A stretch of DNA of 64,000 nt from assembly GCF_019195435.1 (NCBI RefSeq), contig NZ_CP078069.1, forward strand, positions 248,001 through 312,000, written 5' to 3'. Positions within the stretch are counted from its first letter, which is position 1; each line of letters starts with the position of its first letter. Below the pieces are notes generated by a model, which saw only the letters and a list, made by a program, of their open reading frames with translations, ran no database searches and was not told where the DNA came from. Made by a program: the position numbers and the translations under genes. Source of the DNA: Comamonas sp. NLF-1-9 (GTDB lineage Bacteria > Pseudomonadota > Gammaproteobacteria > Burkholderiales > Burkholderiaceae_C). Shown piece by piece: positions 33,833-44,719 of the stretch.

Positions 33833-34729
33833 TCAGGCCGCCAGGCCCAGCACGCCGAGCAGCCCATGCATGACCTGCTGCGGGCCCCAGAGCAGGGCGA
33901 CGAAACCGCCACCGGCCAGAAAAGGCCCGAAGGGCACGTACTTGCCCTCGTGCAGCCCGCCCCTGAGCTTGAGCGCCACACCCACGACCGCACCGACGAC
34001 CGAGGCCAACAAGATGATGGGCACCAATGCCTGCCAGCCGAACCACGCACCCAGCGCGGCAAACAGCTTGAAGTCGCCATAGCCCATGCCTTCCTTGCCG
34101 GTAGCGAGCTTGAAGGCCCAGTAAACGCTCCACAGCGAGAGGTAGCCGCCCATGGCGCCCAGGACCGCGTCGGTGAGCGCAACGCCGCTGTAGTGCAGAA
34201 GGCTCGCGAGCAGCCCGCCCCAGAGCAGCGGCAGCGTGATGTCGTCGGGCAGCAAGGTGGTGTCCCAGTCTATGCAGGCGGCGGCCACCAGCGCGGCCGA
34301 GAACGCGCTCCAGGCCAGGCCCGCCGGGCCCAGGCCCCAGTGCAGGCCGCAAAAGAAGAACAGCAGCCCGGTGGCGAGTTCTACCGCCGGATAGCGCAGG
34401 CTGATGGACTTGCCGCAGCCCGCGCAGCGCCCGCGCAGCGCCAGATAGCTGAAGACGGGGATGTTTTCAAACCAGCGTATCGGGTGCGCGCAGTGCGGAC
34501 ACTGCGAGCGCGGCACCAGCAGGTTGTACGCCGCAGGCTGCGGCGCTGCCTGCGCTGGCGCCGCCGCACCGTCGGAACTTTGCTGCTCCGCGGCCCAGGC
34601 CGCGCACTCCTGGGCCCACTGGTTGTGCATCATGCGCGGCAGGCGGTGGATCACCACGTTCAGAAAGCTGCCGATCAGCAAGCCCAGGACGCCGAGCAGC
34701 GCGGCGTCCGTCCAGACCGAAGCCGTCAT
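33833..34729 (-). CDS. pilD: Type IV prepilin peptidase
   Basis: A 298-residue membrane aspartic protease that cleaves and N-methylates type IV prepilins and related pseudopilins. Zinc-binding cysteines are in SQCPHCAHPIRWFE and GRCAGCGKSISLRYP. The two catalytic aspartates are in ACIDWDTTLLPDDI and GMGYGDFKLFA. Eight TM segments fit the family. Residues 40-75 contain an extra Ser/Ala/Gln stretch before the first cysteine pair. Confidence 0.95.
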   Translation of the reverse strand: MTASVWTDAALLGVLGLLIGSFLNVVIHRLPRMMHNQWAQECAAWAAEQQSSDGAAAPAQAAPQPAAYNLLVPRSQCPHCAHPIRWFENIPVFSYLALRGRCAGCGKSISLRYPAVELATGLLFFFCGLHWGLGPAGLAWSAFSAALVAAACIDWDTTLLPDDITLPLLWGGLLASLLHYSGVALTDAVLGAMGGYLSLWSVYWAFKLATGKEGMGYGDFKLFAALGAWFGWQALVPIILLASVVGAVVGVALKLRGGLHEGKYVPFGPFLAGGGFVALLWGPQQVMHGLLGVLGLAA

Positions 34730-34732
34730 GCT

Positions 34733-35950
34733 TCAGACCACCTGGCCGAGCTTGAAGATGGGCAGGTACATGGACACCACGATGCCACCGATGATGGTGC
34801 CCAGGAAGACGATGATGATGGGCTCGAGCAGGCTGGACAGGCCCTTGACCATCTCGTCGACCTCGTCCTCGTAGAAATCCGCCGCCTTGCCCAGCATGTG
34901 ATCGATCGAGCCCGACTCTTCACCGATGGCGCACATCTGCAGCACCATGGAAGGGAAGACGTTGGCATTGGTCATCGCGGCGGTGAGGCTGGTGCCGGTC
35001 GAGACCTCCTGCTGGATCTTGTCGGTGGCAACCGCGTAGACCGCGTTGCCGGCCGCGCCGCCGACCGAATCGAGCGCTTCGACCAGCGGCACGCCGGCGG
35101 CGAACATGGTCGAGAGCGTGCGCGTCCAGCGCGCCACCGCCGACTTGTTGATCAGGTCGCCGAAGATCGGAATCTTGAGCAGGAAGCGGTCCATCGCCAT
35201 CTGCATCTTCTCGCTGCGCCGCCAGGCCTGCATGAAGAAATAGAAACCGCCGCCCAGCACGCCGAAGATCAGCCACCAGTACTGCACGAAGAATTCGCTC
35301 ATGGCCATGACGATGAGCGTGGGGGCGGGCAGGTCGGCGCCGAAGGAGGTGAACACCTCCTTGAAGGCCGGAATCACGAAGATCATGATCACCGTGACCA
35401 CGACGAAGGCGACGATGATCACCGAGATCGGGTACATCAGCGCAGACTTGATCTTGCTCTTGATCGCCTCGGTCTTTTCCATGTAGGTGGCCAGGCGATC
35501 GAGCAGTGCCTCCAGGATACCGGCGGCTTCGCCCGCCTCCACCAGGTTGCAGTACAGGCTGTCGAAGTACATCGGGTACTTGCGAAAGGCCGAGTTCAGC
35601 GAGGTGCCGGTCTCCACGTCGTTGCGGATGTCGTTGAGCAGCTTGGTCACGCTCGGGTTGGTGTTGCCGCGCCCGACGATGTCGAAAGCCTGCAGCAGCG
35701 GCACGCCCGCCTTCATCATCGTCGCCATCTGGCGCGTGAACAGGGCGATGTCCTTGGGCTTGATCTTCTTGCCCGAGCGCATGCGCCGCTTCTTGATCTT
35801 GGTGGGCATCACGCCCTGGCGGCGCAGACTGGCCTGGACCTGGTTTTCGCCGCCGGCGCGCAACTCGCCGCGCACGATCTTGCCGTTGCGGTCCTTGCCC
35901 TCCCACTCGAATACGAAGTCCTTGATGCCTTTGGCCGCAGCGGTTGCCAT
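34733..35950 (-). CDS. pilC: Type IV pilus assembly platform protein PilC
   Basis: A 405-residue inner-membrane platform protein that anchors the PilB/PilT motors. The ATG at 35950 gives MATAAAKGIKDFVFEWEGKD; the longer frame past it is not coding. Two GspF domains each carry the signature, for example LFTRQMATMMKAGVPLLQAF and ARWTRTLSTMFAAGVPLVEA, with TM segments at about 170-190, 220-240 and 375-400. The pilD start follows by 3 bp. Confidence 0.95.
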   Translation of the reverse strand: MATAAAKGIKDFVFEWEGKDRNGKIVRGELRAGGENQVQASLRRQGVMPTKIKKRRMRSGKKIKPKDIALFTRQMATMMKAGVPLLQAFDIVGRGNTNPSVTKLLNDIRNDVETGTSLNSAFRKYPMYFDSLYCNLVEAGEAAGILEALLDRLATYMEKTEAIKSKIKSALMYPISVIIVAFVVVTVIMIFVIPAFKEVFTSFGADLPAPTLIVMAMSEFFVQYWWLIFGVLGGGFYFFMQAWRRSEKMQMAMDRFLLKIPIFGDLINKSAVARWTRTLSTMFAAGVPLVEALDSVGGAAGNAVYAVATDKIQQEVSTGTSLTAAMTNANVFPSMVLQMCAIGEESGSIDHMLGKAADFYEDEVDEMVKGLSSLLEPIIIVFLGTIIGGIVVSMYLPIFKLGQVV

Positions 35951-35976
35951 GTTTGGTGCTCTCCCGATACTGTGTC

Positions 35977-37710
<1,734 letters not shown>

Positions 37711-37841
37711 TTCTGTCTTGCTGCGATGGGAAGATGCCAAAAGTCATCCTATCATCGTTGAAGGTTTCCCTGATGTACAGGAAAGCAGCCTGCGCTGGGG
37801 CCCAAGTGCTGCCGCAGTGTTTGGAATTTGCCGCAGACAAG

Positions 37842-37877
37842 AAAAAACCGCCAGGCCCGCAAGGGCCGTGGCGGTTT
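37842..37877 (-). terminator. Intrinsic terminator after rpmG
   Basis: On the minus strand AAACCGCCACGGCCC, a GCAA-type loop and GGGCCTGGCGGTTTTTT follow the rpmG stop at 37898. The stem has about fourteen pairs with one mismatch and a six-T tail, so it ends the rpmB-rpmG transcript before pilB. Confidence 0.85.
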
Positions 37878-37897
37878 GTGCCAAGGGCAAGCCAGGC

Positions 37898-38068
37898 TTA
37901 CTTGAGCTTGGTTTCCTTGTATTCGACGTGCTTGCGCGCCTTGGGGTCGAACTTCATGATCGACATCTTCTCGGGCATCGTCTTCTTGTTCTTGGTGGTG
38001 GTGTAGAAGTGGCCGGTGCCGGCCGTGGATTCCAGCTTGATCTTTTCGCGTCCGCCTTTGGCAGCCAT
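37898..38068 (-). CDS. rpmG: 50S ribosomal protein L33
   Basis: A 56-residue ribosomal protein L33, starting [20 protein letters not shown] and ending [11 protein letters not shown]. The zinc-binding cysteines of the C+ form are absent, so this is the C- form. It lies 19 bp after rpmB in the usual rpmB-rpmG pair. The frame is too short for many gene callers. Confidence 0.96.
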   Translation of the reverse strand: MAAKGGREKIKLESTAGTGHFYTTTKNKKTMPEKMSIMKFDPKARKHVEYKETKLK

Positions 38069-38087
38069 GGTCTTTCCTTTCAGTGAA

Positions 38088-38321
38088 TCAGGCCTGGCCG
38101 CGTGCGCGCATGTCCGCGAGCACGGCGTCGATGCCGTTCTTGTCGATCAGGCGCAGCGCGGCGCTGGACACGCGCAGGCGCACCCAGCGGTTCTCGCTTT
38201 CCACCCAGAAGCGCTTGTACTGCAGATTGGGCAGAAAACGGCGCTTGGTCTTGATGTTGGAGTGGGAGACCTTGTGTCCCACCTGGGGCTTCTTGCCCGT
38301 GACTTCACATACGCGTGCCAT
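38088..38321 (-). CDS. rpmB: 50S ribosomal protein L28
   Basis: A 77-residue ribosomal protein L28: [33 protein letters not shown] and [16 protein letters not shown] are all family text. First gene of rpmB-rpmG. The 269 bp between it and the divergent chemoreceptor gene hold the promoters for both; I found no firm -35/-10 pair. Confidence 0.97.
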   Translation of the reverse strand: MARVCEVTGKKPQVGHKVSHSNIKTKRRFLPNLQYKRFWVESENRWVRLRVSSAALRLIDKNGIDAVLADMRARGQA

Positions 38322-38590
38322 GCGGACACTCCGTTCTTTTCAACGATGGCGGGCGGCGGATCCTTGCACTGAAGGCGCGCCTGCCATCTCACCTCGCCAG
38401 GAAATTCCGGGTGGCGGTGGCCCGGTGCCGCGCAACGCCCCATCGATTACGGTGAAGGGCCTCTCGTGGCAAAGCCGGGCATTATAACCGGGGCGCGGTC
38501 TGTTGCCCAGCCGACTCTGCACGCTATGGACAAGGGCGGCGCTGGCGCGCTGTAATGGCGCGAACCAAAAATGCCGACAGGGGTTATGCG

Positions 38591-40354
38591 ATGAAGGGAT
38601 TGACTCTGGCTGCCAAGCTCTGGCTGGCGGTTGCGGTGATCGTGCTGGGTTTCAGCGCCGTGGTCGCGGGCGCCGGCTGGCGTTCCGGGCAGACTTCGGC
38701 GGCCTCCAACGCGCTCAACGAAGAGATGATGCAGCGCGTGAGCACCGCCACGCGCTGGATAGGGCTGGCCGAGACCAATGCCGCGCGCACGCTGGCGCTG
38801 GCGCTGAGCAGCGAGCCCGCCGTGGCCAGCGCCTTCAAGGAGGCCATGGCCGCCACTTCGGCCGAGATATCCGAGATGCAAAAGCGCCTGCTGGCCTTGA
38901 ATCTCTCGGCCGACGACCGTGCAGCGATGGAGCGCGTTGCCGAGGCCCGCAAGACCATGATGGCGGCGCGCGAGCGGGTCAACCAGCTCAAGGCGGCGGG
39001 CGATGCGGACCTCGCCAGCCAGGTGCTGCAAAACTACGTGCCGGCCTCGGACGCCTACCTGAAGACGCTCGCCGACTTTGTCCAGCTGCAGCAGCTGGCG
39101 GTGCAGCAGGCCCGGGCGCAGGCGGCCCGGACCAGCATGGACACGGTCAGGATGGCGGCCGTCCTGGTGGCCGTCTTGCTGCTCGCCATCGTGGTGGGTG
39201 CCTATTTCCTCATCCGCAACATCCGCGCGCCCCTGGCCCAGGCCAATGGCATGGCGGCGCGCATTGCCACGGGCGACCTGAGCGCGCGCAGCAGCGCCGG
39301 CCAGCGCAGCGACGAGTTCGGCCAGCTGCTGCAGTCGCTGGAGAGCATGCGCGCGTCCCTCGCGCACATGGTGCACGACGTGCGCCAGAGCGCGGACAGC
39401 ATTGCGGTAGCCAGTTCGCAGATCGCCAGCGGCAACCAGGACTTGTCGGCACGCACCGAAGCCGCCTCCAGCAGCCTGGAGCAGACCGCGGCGGCGATGG
39501 AGGAGTTCACCAGCACCATCGCGCAAAGCGACGCCACCGCGCGCCAGGCGAGCCAGATGGCGGGCAGTGCCAGCTCGGTGGCCGAGCGCGGCGGCTCGGT
39601 CGTCTCCGAGGTGATTTCCACCATGGGCGAGATCCAGAGCAGCAGCCACAAGATTGCCGACATCATCGGCGTGATCGACTCCATCGCCTTCCAGACCAAC
39701 ATCCTCGCGCTCAACGCCGCGGTCGAGGCGGCACGCGCCGGCGAGCAGGGGCGCGGCTTTGCCGTGGTGGCCAGTGAGGTGCGCGCGCTGGCCGGGCGTT
39801 CGGCCCAGGCGGCCAAGGAGATCAAGGAGCTGATCGGCTCCTCCGTGGAACGCGTGGAAGACGGCTCGCGCCTGGTGCAGGGCGCGGGCGAGACCATGCA
39901 GGAGGTGGTGCAGGCGGTGCAGCGCGTGACCGAGATGATGGGCGAGATCACCGCCGCCTCGGCGCAGCAGAGCGCGGGCGTGGGCGAGGTCAACCAGGCG
40001 GTGGGCCAGCTCGACCAGATGACGCAGCAAAACGCCGCGCTGGTGGAAGAGAGCGCGGCGGCGGCGCAAAGCCTCAACGAGCAGGCCCAGCACCTGATGC
40101 AGGTGGTCGCGGCGTTTCGCGTGGGCGACGAGCCGGCGCGCCCCGCGCCTGCGGCTGCGCAGCCAGTGCGGGCAGCAAAAACCATTGCAGCGCCCGCACG
40201 CGCCGCTGGCCCCGCTGCACGCAAGCTGGCCGCAGCACCGGCCCAGAGCCGCGCCCAGCCCGCAACGCGCAAGATCGCCGCGCCGGCGCCCATGCCCACG
40301 CCAGCGCCTGCCAAGGCGCCCGATCACGAAGAGGGCGAGTGGGAGAGTTTCTGA
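38591..40354 (+). CDS. Methyl-accepting chemotaxis protein with CheR-docking tail
   Basis: A 587-residue chemoreceptor. The ATG at 38591 gives [20 protein letters not shown], the first TM helix; the frame to 38555 adds twelve residues. A four-helix-bundle periplasmic domain spans about 35-185, the second TM helix is [24 protein letters not shown] follows, and the signalling tip reads [20 protein letters not shown]. After about residue 500 a flexible Ala/Pro/Arg linker leads to the terminal EWESF, which matches the xWxxF pentapeptide used by E. coli Tar and Tsr (NWETF) to bind CheR and CheB. Ligand unknown. Confidence 0.93.
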   Translation: MKGLTLAAKLWLAVAVIVLGFSAVVAGAGWRSGQTSAASNALNEEMMQRVSTATRWIGLAETNAARTLALALSSEPAVASAFKEAMAATSAEISEMQKRLLALNLSADDRAAMERVAEARKTMMAARERVNQLKAAGDADLASQVLQNYVPASDAYLKTLADFVQLQQLAVQQARAQAARTSMDTVRMAAVLVAVLLLAIVVGAYFLIRNIRAPLAQANGMAARIATGDLSARSSAGQRSDEFGQLLQSLESMRASLAHMVHDVRQSADSIAVASSQIASGNQDLSARTEAASSSLEQTAAAMEEFTSTIAQSDATARQASQMAGSASSVAERGGSVVSEVISTMGEIQSSSHKIADIIGVIDSIAFQTNILALNAAVEAARAGEQGRGFAVVASEVRALAGRSAQAAKEIKELIGSSVERVEDGSRLVQGAGETMQEVVQAVQRVTEMMGEITAASAQQSAGVGEVNQAVGQLDQMTQQNAALVEESAAAAQSLNEQAQHLMQVVAAFRVGDEPARPAPAAAQPVRAAKTIAAPARAAGPAARKLAAAPAQSRAQPATRKIAAPAPMPTPAPAKAPDHEEGEWESF

Positions 40355-40439
40355 GCCGCGCCAAAACCCCGGTCCGGGGCACAAAAGCGCCCCGCGCCCT
40401 AGCATGTGCGGCGATGCAACCCCCCGAAGGAAACGGACC

Positions 40440-40802
40440 GTGAGCGAACAGAAAATCGTCGTCATCATCAACTCCGCGCCCCATGGCAATGAAGCCTGCC
40501 TCTCCGGCCTGCGCGTGGCCGGGGCCCTGGCTGCGCGCGCCGAGGTCGTGGACTTGCGCGTGCTGTTGATGTCGGACGCCACCGTGGCGGTCCTGCCGCA
40601 CCAGCAGGACAACGCCGGCAACATGATCGAAGCGCTGGTGAGCGAGCTGGCCAGCGCCGCCAATGCCAGCGTGCACCTGTGCCGCACCTGCGCCCAGGCG
40701 CGTGGCCTGCTCGAGCTGACGCACATCGAGGGCGTGCGCATCGCCACCCTGTCGGACCTGTCCGAATGGGTGGTGCAGGCCGACAAGGTGCTCACTTTCT
40801 GA
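40440..40802 (+). CDS. DsrE-like sulfur-relay family protein
   Basis: A 120-residue DsrE/DsrF-fold protein of the YchN-like type. The start is GTG 40440 with AAGGAAA upstream: (M)SEQKIVVIINSAPHGNEACL. A conserved cysteine is in NASVHLCRTCAQARGL (two cysteines, C-R-T-C), the position used for persulfide transfer in relatives. No tus/dsr genes are adjacent. Function is inferred from fold family only. Confidence 0.82.
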   Translation: MSEQKIVVIINSAPHGNEACLSGLRVAGALAARAEVVDLRVLLMSDATVAVLPHQQDNAGNMIEALVSELASAANASVHLCRTCAQARGLLELTHIEGVRIATLSDLSEWVVQADKVLTF

Positions 40803-40847
40803 ATCTGGACGCGCGCGCTCGCCGTCGGTGCGCGCGCCCGGCCGCGT

Positions 40848-41306
40848 TCAGACGAGCTCGGCGATCAGCTCGATTTCCACGCAGGCGCCCAGCGGTATCT
40901 GGGCCACGCCAAAGGCGCTGCGCGCATGCTTGCCGGCGTCGCCAAAGACTTCGCCCAGCAGTTCGCTCGCGCCGTTGGTCACCAGGTGCTGCTCGGTGAA
41001 GTCGCTGCTGGAATTGACCAGGCTCATTACCTTGACGATGCGCTTGACGCGGCCCAGATCGCCGTCGCAGGCCGCTTGCAGCGTGGCCATGAGCTCGATC
41101 GCGATGCCGCGCGCCGCCGCCTTGCCCTCTTCGGTGCTCATGTTCTTGCCCAGCTGGCCGACCCAGGGTTTGCCGTCCTTGCGCGCCAGATGCCCGCTCA
41201 GAAAGACCAGCTTGCCGCTGTGCACGAAGGGCACGTAGGCGGCTGCGGGCACGGCCACGGCCGGCAGGGTGATGTTCAGGGCCTTGAGTTTGTCGTAGAC
41301 GCTCAT
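40848..41306 (-). CDS. RidA family protein
   Basis: A 152-residue member of the RidA/YjgF/Rid family; RidA itself deaminates reactive enamine/imine intermediates of amino-acid metabolism. It starts MSVYDKLKALNITLPAVAVP and contains VFLSGHLARKDGKPWVGQLG and the C-terminal AFGVAQIPLGACVEIELIAE. The catalytic arginine of RidA (near the GxxPxxxR segment) is replaced here by CVE-type residues, as in the longer Rid subfamilies (about 150 residues, with an N-terminal extension), so deaminase activity is uncertain. Divergent from comEC. Confidence 0.88.
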   Translation of the reverse strand: MSVYDKLKALNITLPAVAVPAAAYVPFVHSGKLVFLSGHLARKDGKPWVGQLGKNMSTEEGKAAARGIAIELMATLQAACDGDLGRVKRIVKVMSLVNSSSDFTEQHLVTNGASELLGEVFGDAGKHARSAFGVAQIPLGACVEIELIAELV

Positions 41307-41358
41307 CCTTGTTCCTCGGAGCAAAAGGCCAAGTGTTGCACAGTAGCATGGCGCCTCC

Positions 41359-43857
41359 ATGCGCCACGCCCACGCCCGCACCGACCGTCCCGCCGCCGCC
41401 GGGCCTGGGCCGCGGGCGCCCTGGCATCTGCCGGCGCTGCTCGGCGGCGCGCTGCTGGGCACGGCGCTGCAGCTGCAGCAGCCTGAGCTTTGGCCTCTTG
41501 CCTGGTATGCGGGCCTGTGCGCGCTGGCGCTCGCCGGCTGGCTGTGGAATCTGCGCGCCGGCCGGCCCGGTGTGCGCTGGACGGCGCTTGCCTGGCTGGT
41601 CGGGGCGCTGCTGGCCTTTGCTGCCTGCGGCGCGCGCTCGGCGGTGTTTTCCGCGCAGGCGCTGGCGCCCGAACTCGAGGGCGTGGACCTGCGCCTGAGC
41701 GGCGTGGTCGCCGCCATGGTGCAGCGCAGCGACAGCGGCGACGTGCGCTTTCGCCTGGCGCTGGAATCGGCCGAGCGCGAGGGCCAGCCCGTAGCCCTGC
41801 CGAAGCTGATCGAGCTCACCTGGTACGCCAGCAACCATGGGCACAACGAGCGCCCCGTGCCCGCCATCGCCGCGGGCGAGCGCTGGCGGCTCTCTGCGCG
41901 GCTGAAGGCGCCGCACGGCACGCTCAACCCGCACGGCTTCGACGTCGAGCTGTGGATGTGGCAGCAGGGTGTGCAGGCCAGCGGCTACGTGCGCACCAGC
42001 GAGCGCCTGGACGCCCGCCTGGGCGCGCCCGAGCGCCTGGCCACGACCTGGCAGTTTCCCGTCGAGCAACTGCGCCAGCGCGTGCGCGATCGCATCACCG
42101 GGTATCTGACGCAAGGCGTGCAAGACCCGGCGCGGCTGCGCGCGGCCGGCGTGGTGGCGGCGCTGGTGACGGGCGACCAGCGTGCGATCGAGCGCAGCGA
42201 CTGGGATTTGTTTCGCGCCACGGGCGTCGCGCACCTCATGAGCATCTCGGGTTTGCACATCACGATGTTCGCCTGGCTGGCGGCCCTGCTGCTTGGCATG
42301 CTGTGGCGCCGCTCGGCCTGGCTGTGCCTGCGCTACCCCGCGCCTTCGGCGGCGTTGCTGGGCGGCGTGGTGCTGGCCGGGGCATACGCACTCTTCAGCG
42401 GCTGGGGCGTGCCGGCCGAGCGCACGCTCTTGATGCTCGCCACGGTCGCGCTGCTGCGCCTTTCGGGGCGCGAATGGCCGTGGCCGCAGGTCTGGCTGCT
42501 GGCCTGCGCGGTGGTGCTGGCCTTCGACCCCTGGGCCATGCTGCAGGCGGGCTTCTGGCTGAGCTTCGTGGCGGTAGGCGTGTTGTTCGCTACCGATATG
42601 AGAGCTGTTGGTGCATATGGGACGGGCGCTGGAGCCCGGTTTGCCTTGATGTTGCGGGAACAGGCGGTGCTTACCTTGGCGCTGGCGCCGCTCACCCTGG
42701 CGCTGTTTGGCCAGGTTTCGCTGGTGGCCCTGGTGGCCAATCTGCTGGCGATACCGTGGGTCACGGTGCTGGTCACGCCGCTGGCCATGCTGGGCGTGGT
42801 CTTTGCGCCGCTGTGGCAGGCTGCGGCGTGGTGCGTGCAACTGCTTTCCCTGTGGCTGACCTGGCTGGCAAGCTGGCCGCTGGCGCAGCTCACGCTGGCC
42901 CAGGCGCCGCTGTGGGCGGGCGCGGCGGCGGTGCTCGGCGCCATCGTGCTGGTGCTGCGCCTGCCCTGGCCGCTGCGCCTGCTCGGGCTGCCGCTGATGC
43001 TGCCGGCCTTCTGGTGGCAAGCGCCGCGGCCGCCGCCGGGGCAGTTCGAGGTGTTGGCGGTCGACGTGGGCCAGGGCCAGGCGGTGCTGGTGCGCACCGC
43101 CGGCCACAGCCTGCTCTACGACGCCGGTCCGCGCTACGGTGCCTTCAGCGACGCGGGCCAGCGCGTGCTGGTGCCGCTGCTGCAGGCGCTGGGCGAGCGG
43201 CCGCAGCGCGTGCTGCTGAGCCATTCCGACAGCGACCATGTGGGGGGCGCCGCCTCGGTGCTGGCCCATTTGCCGCGCGCACAGGTGCTGGGCTCGATTC
43301 CCCTGGATCACCCGCTGCAGGCCTTGCGCGCGATAGCGCCCTGCGCCGCCGGGCAGCAATGGCGCTGGGACGGCGTGCGCTTTGCCATGCTGCATCCGCC
43401 GGCGGGCGACGTCGCACCCGCGCAGGGCAAGTCAAGCACCAATGCGCGCAGCTGCGTGCTGCACATCGAGGCCGAGGGCGGCGCCAGCGCGCTGCTCACC
43501 GGCGACATCGAGCGCGCGCAGGAGCTCGCGCTGGTGCACGCGGCAGCGCCGCTCGCGGCCGATCTGCTGCTCGCGCCGCACCACGGCAGCAAGACCTCGT
43601 CGAGCGCGGCCTTTCTCGATGCGGTGCAGCCGGCCGTCGCGTTGGTGCAGTCGGGCTATCGCAATCGCTTCGGCCATCCGGCGGCGCCCGTGGTGCAGCG
43701 CTACCAGGAGCGCGGCATCACCCTGGTCGCGAGCCCGCGCTGCGGAGCGGCGCTCTGGTCGTCGGCCAGTGGCGAGCTGCGCTGCGAGCGCGAGCACGCG
43801 CGGCGCTACTGGCACCACCGGCCGGCGGACGTCGCGCCGCAAGAAGAGGGGGAGTGA
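41359..43857 (+). CDS. comEC: DNA internalization protein ComEC
   Basis: An 832-residue channel protein for uptake of single-stranded DNA in natural transformation. An N-terminal DUF4131-type part (about 1-220) is followed by the Competence domain with many TM segments (about 270-540) and a C-terminal metallo-beta-lactamase-like part beginning QFEVLAVDVGQGQAVLVRTA with LLSHSDSDHVGGA. Residues about 412-431 are encoded by a copy of the interspersed repeat, in frame, inside a loop between TM helices. Divergent from the RidA-like gene. Confidence 0.93.
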   Translation: MRHAHARTDRPAAAGPGPRAPWHLPALLGGALLGTALQLQQPELWPLAWYAGLCALALAGWLWNLRAGRPGVRWTALAWLVGALLAFAACGARSAVFSAQALAPELEGVDLRLSGVVAAMVQRSDSGDVRFRLALESAEREGQPVALPKLIELTWYASNHGHNERPVPAIAAGERWRLSARLKAPHGTLNPHGFDVELWMWQQGVQASGYVRTSERLDARLGAPERLATTWQFPVEQLRQRVRDRITGYLTQGVQDPARLRAAGVVAALVTGDQRAIERSDWDLFRATGVAHLMSISGLHITMFAWLAALLLGMLWRRSAWLCLRYPAPSAALLGGVVLAGAYALFSGWGVPAERTLLMLATVALLRLSGREWPWPQVWLLACAVVLAFDPWAMLQAGFWLSFVAVGVLFATDMRAVGAYGTGAGARFALMLREQAVLTLALAPLTLALFGQVSLVALVANLLAIPWVTVLVTPLAMLGVVFAPLWQAAAWCVQLLSLWLTWLASWPLAQLTLAQAPLWAGAAAVLGAIVLVLRLPWPLRLLGLPLMLPAFWWQAPRPPPGQFEVLAVDVGQGQAVLVRTAGHSLLYDAGPRYGAFSDAGQRVLVPLLQALGERPQRVLLSHSDSDHVGGAASVLAHLPRAQVLGSIPLDHPLQALRAIAPCAAGQQWRWDGVRFAMLHPPAGDVAPAQGKSSTNARSCVLHIEAEGGASALLTGDIERAQELALVHAAAPLAADLLLAPHHGSKTSSSAAFLDAVQPAVALVQSGYRNRFGHPAAPVVQRYQERGITLVASPRCGAALWSSASGELRCEREHARRYWHHRPADVAPQEEGE
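42594..42651. repeat. Interspersed hairpin repeat inside comEC, copy 4
   Basis: CGATATGAGAGCTGTTGGTG and GACGGGCGCTGGAGCCCGGT align base for base with the core of copy 2 (TAGCTGCTCGCGC ... GACGGGCGTTTGAGCCCGAT). It lies entirely in the comEC reading frame without stop codons. About 19 residues result (TDMRAVGAYGTGAGARFALM). The remaining bases drift from the other copies, as coding selection would predict. Confidence 0.75.
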
Positions 43858-43861
43858 TCTT

Positions 43862-44719
43862 TCAGCCGGTGGCCACGGGCCGCGTGCGGTCGGCGCACCA
43901 CGCGCTCCAGCTGCCCGCGTAGAGCGCGGCAGGGGCGTAGCCGGCCAGCTCCATCGCCAGCAGGTTGTGGATGGCGCTCACGCCGCTGCCGCACTGGTGT
44001 ACGACGCTGGCGGCATCGCGCCCTTGGAGCACGGCGTCGAACTCGGCGCGCAGCTCGCCCGCGCTCTTGAAGCGGCCATCGGGCGCGAGGTTGTCCATCC
44101 AGGGGCGGTTCAGTGCGCCGGGGATGTGCCCCGCCACCGGGTCCAGCGGCTCGACCTCGCCGCGATAGCGCTCGCCCGCGCGGGCATCGACGAGGGTTTG
44201 CCCCGACTGGCCGAGCTGCGCCAGCACCTGGGCGGTATCGAGCAAGCGGCGCAGCGGCGCGCGCGCGCTGAAGTCGCCCGGCGCGCGCGGCATTTCCTCG
44301 TGGCTGGAGCTGGCACCGCCCGCCGCCAGCCAGGCGGCAAAGCCGCCGTCGAGCACCGCCGCCGCATCGTGCCCCAGCCATTTGAACAGCCACCAAAGCC
44401 GCATGCAGGGCATGGAGCCGTTGCGGTCGTAGACGACGGCCTGCATGCCATTGGAAAAGCCCACGCTCGCCAGCCAGGCGGCAAAGCGCTCGCGCGTGGG
44501 CAGCGGGTGGCGCCCGCCGCTGGCGCTCGGGCCGCCGGCGGCGCTCAGATCGCGGTCCAGATGCGCGTAGATGGCGCCCGGGATGTGCGTCGCGTGGTAG
44601 TCGGCGATGCCGCGTTCGGTGTCGGCCAGGTCAAAGCTGCAGTCAAAGACCATCAACGGCGCGCCCGCTTGCATCAGGGCTTGCAGTTCGTTGGCGGTGA
44701 TCAGGTGGGTGTGGCTCAT
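43862..44719 (-). CDS. sseA: 3-mercaptopyruvate/thiosulfate sulfurtransferase
   Basis: A 285-residue two-domain rhodanese. The catalytic cysteine is in HQCGSGVSA near residue 245; the CGSGVTA-type loop is that of mercaptopyruvate rather than thiosulfate sulfurtransferases. The inactive N-terminal domain has VFDCSFDLADTERG and IPGAIYAHLDRDLS. It transfers a sulfane sulfur from 3-mercaptopyruvate to acceptors. The start overlaps the EamA gene stop by four bases. Confidence 0.9.
   Translation of the reverse strand: MSHTHLITANELQALMQAGAPLMVFDCSFDLADTERGIADYHATHIPGAIYAHLDRDLSAAGGPSASGGRHPLPTRERFAAWLASVGFSNGMQAVVYDRNGSMPCMRLWWLFKWLGHDAAAVLDGGFAAWLAAGGASSSHEEMPRAPGDFSARAPLRRLLDTAQVLAQLGQSGQTLVDARAGERYRGEVEPLDPVAGHIPGALNRPWMDNLAPDGRFKSAGELRAEFDAVLQGRDAASVVHQCGSGVSAIHNLLAMELAGYAPAALYAGSWSAWCADRTRPVATG

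Noticed and set aside
40360..40385. CCCCGG/GGGG hairpin after the chemoreceptor gene as a terminator
   Set aside because: No T-run on the plus strand, and the only T-run is on the strand without a gene ending there.
38447..40795. Very long open frame antisense to the chemoreceptor and DsrE-like genes
   Set aside because: His/Arg/Gly/Leu-rich with no domain; a GC-rich shadow of the real plus-strand genes, like many others in this window.
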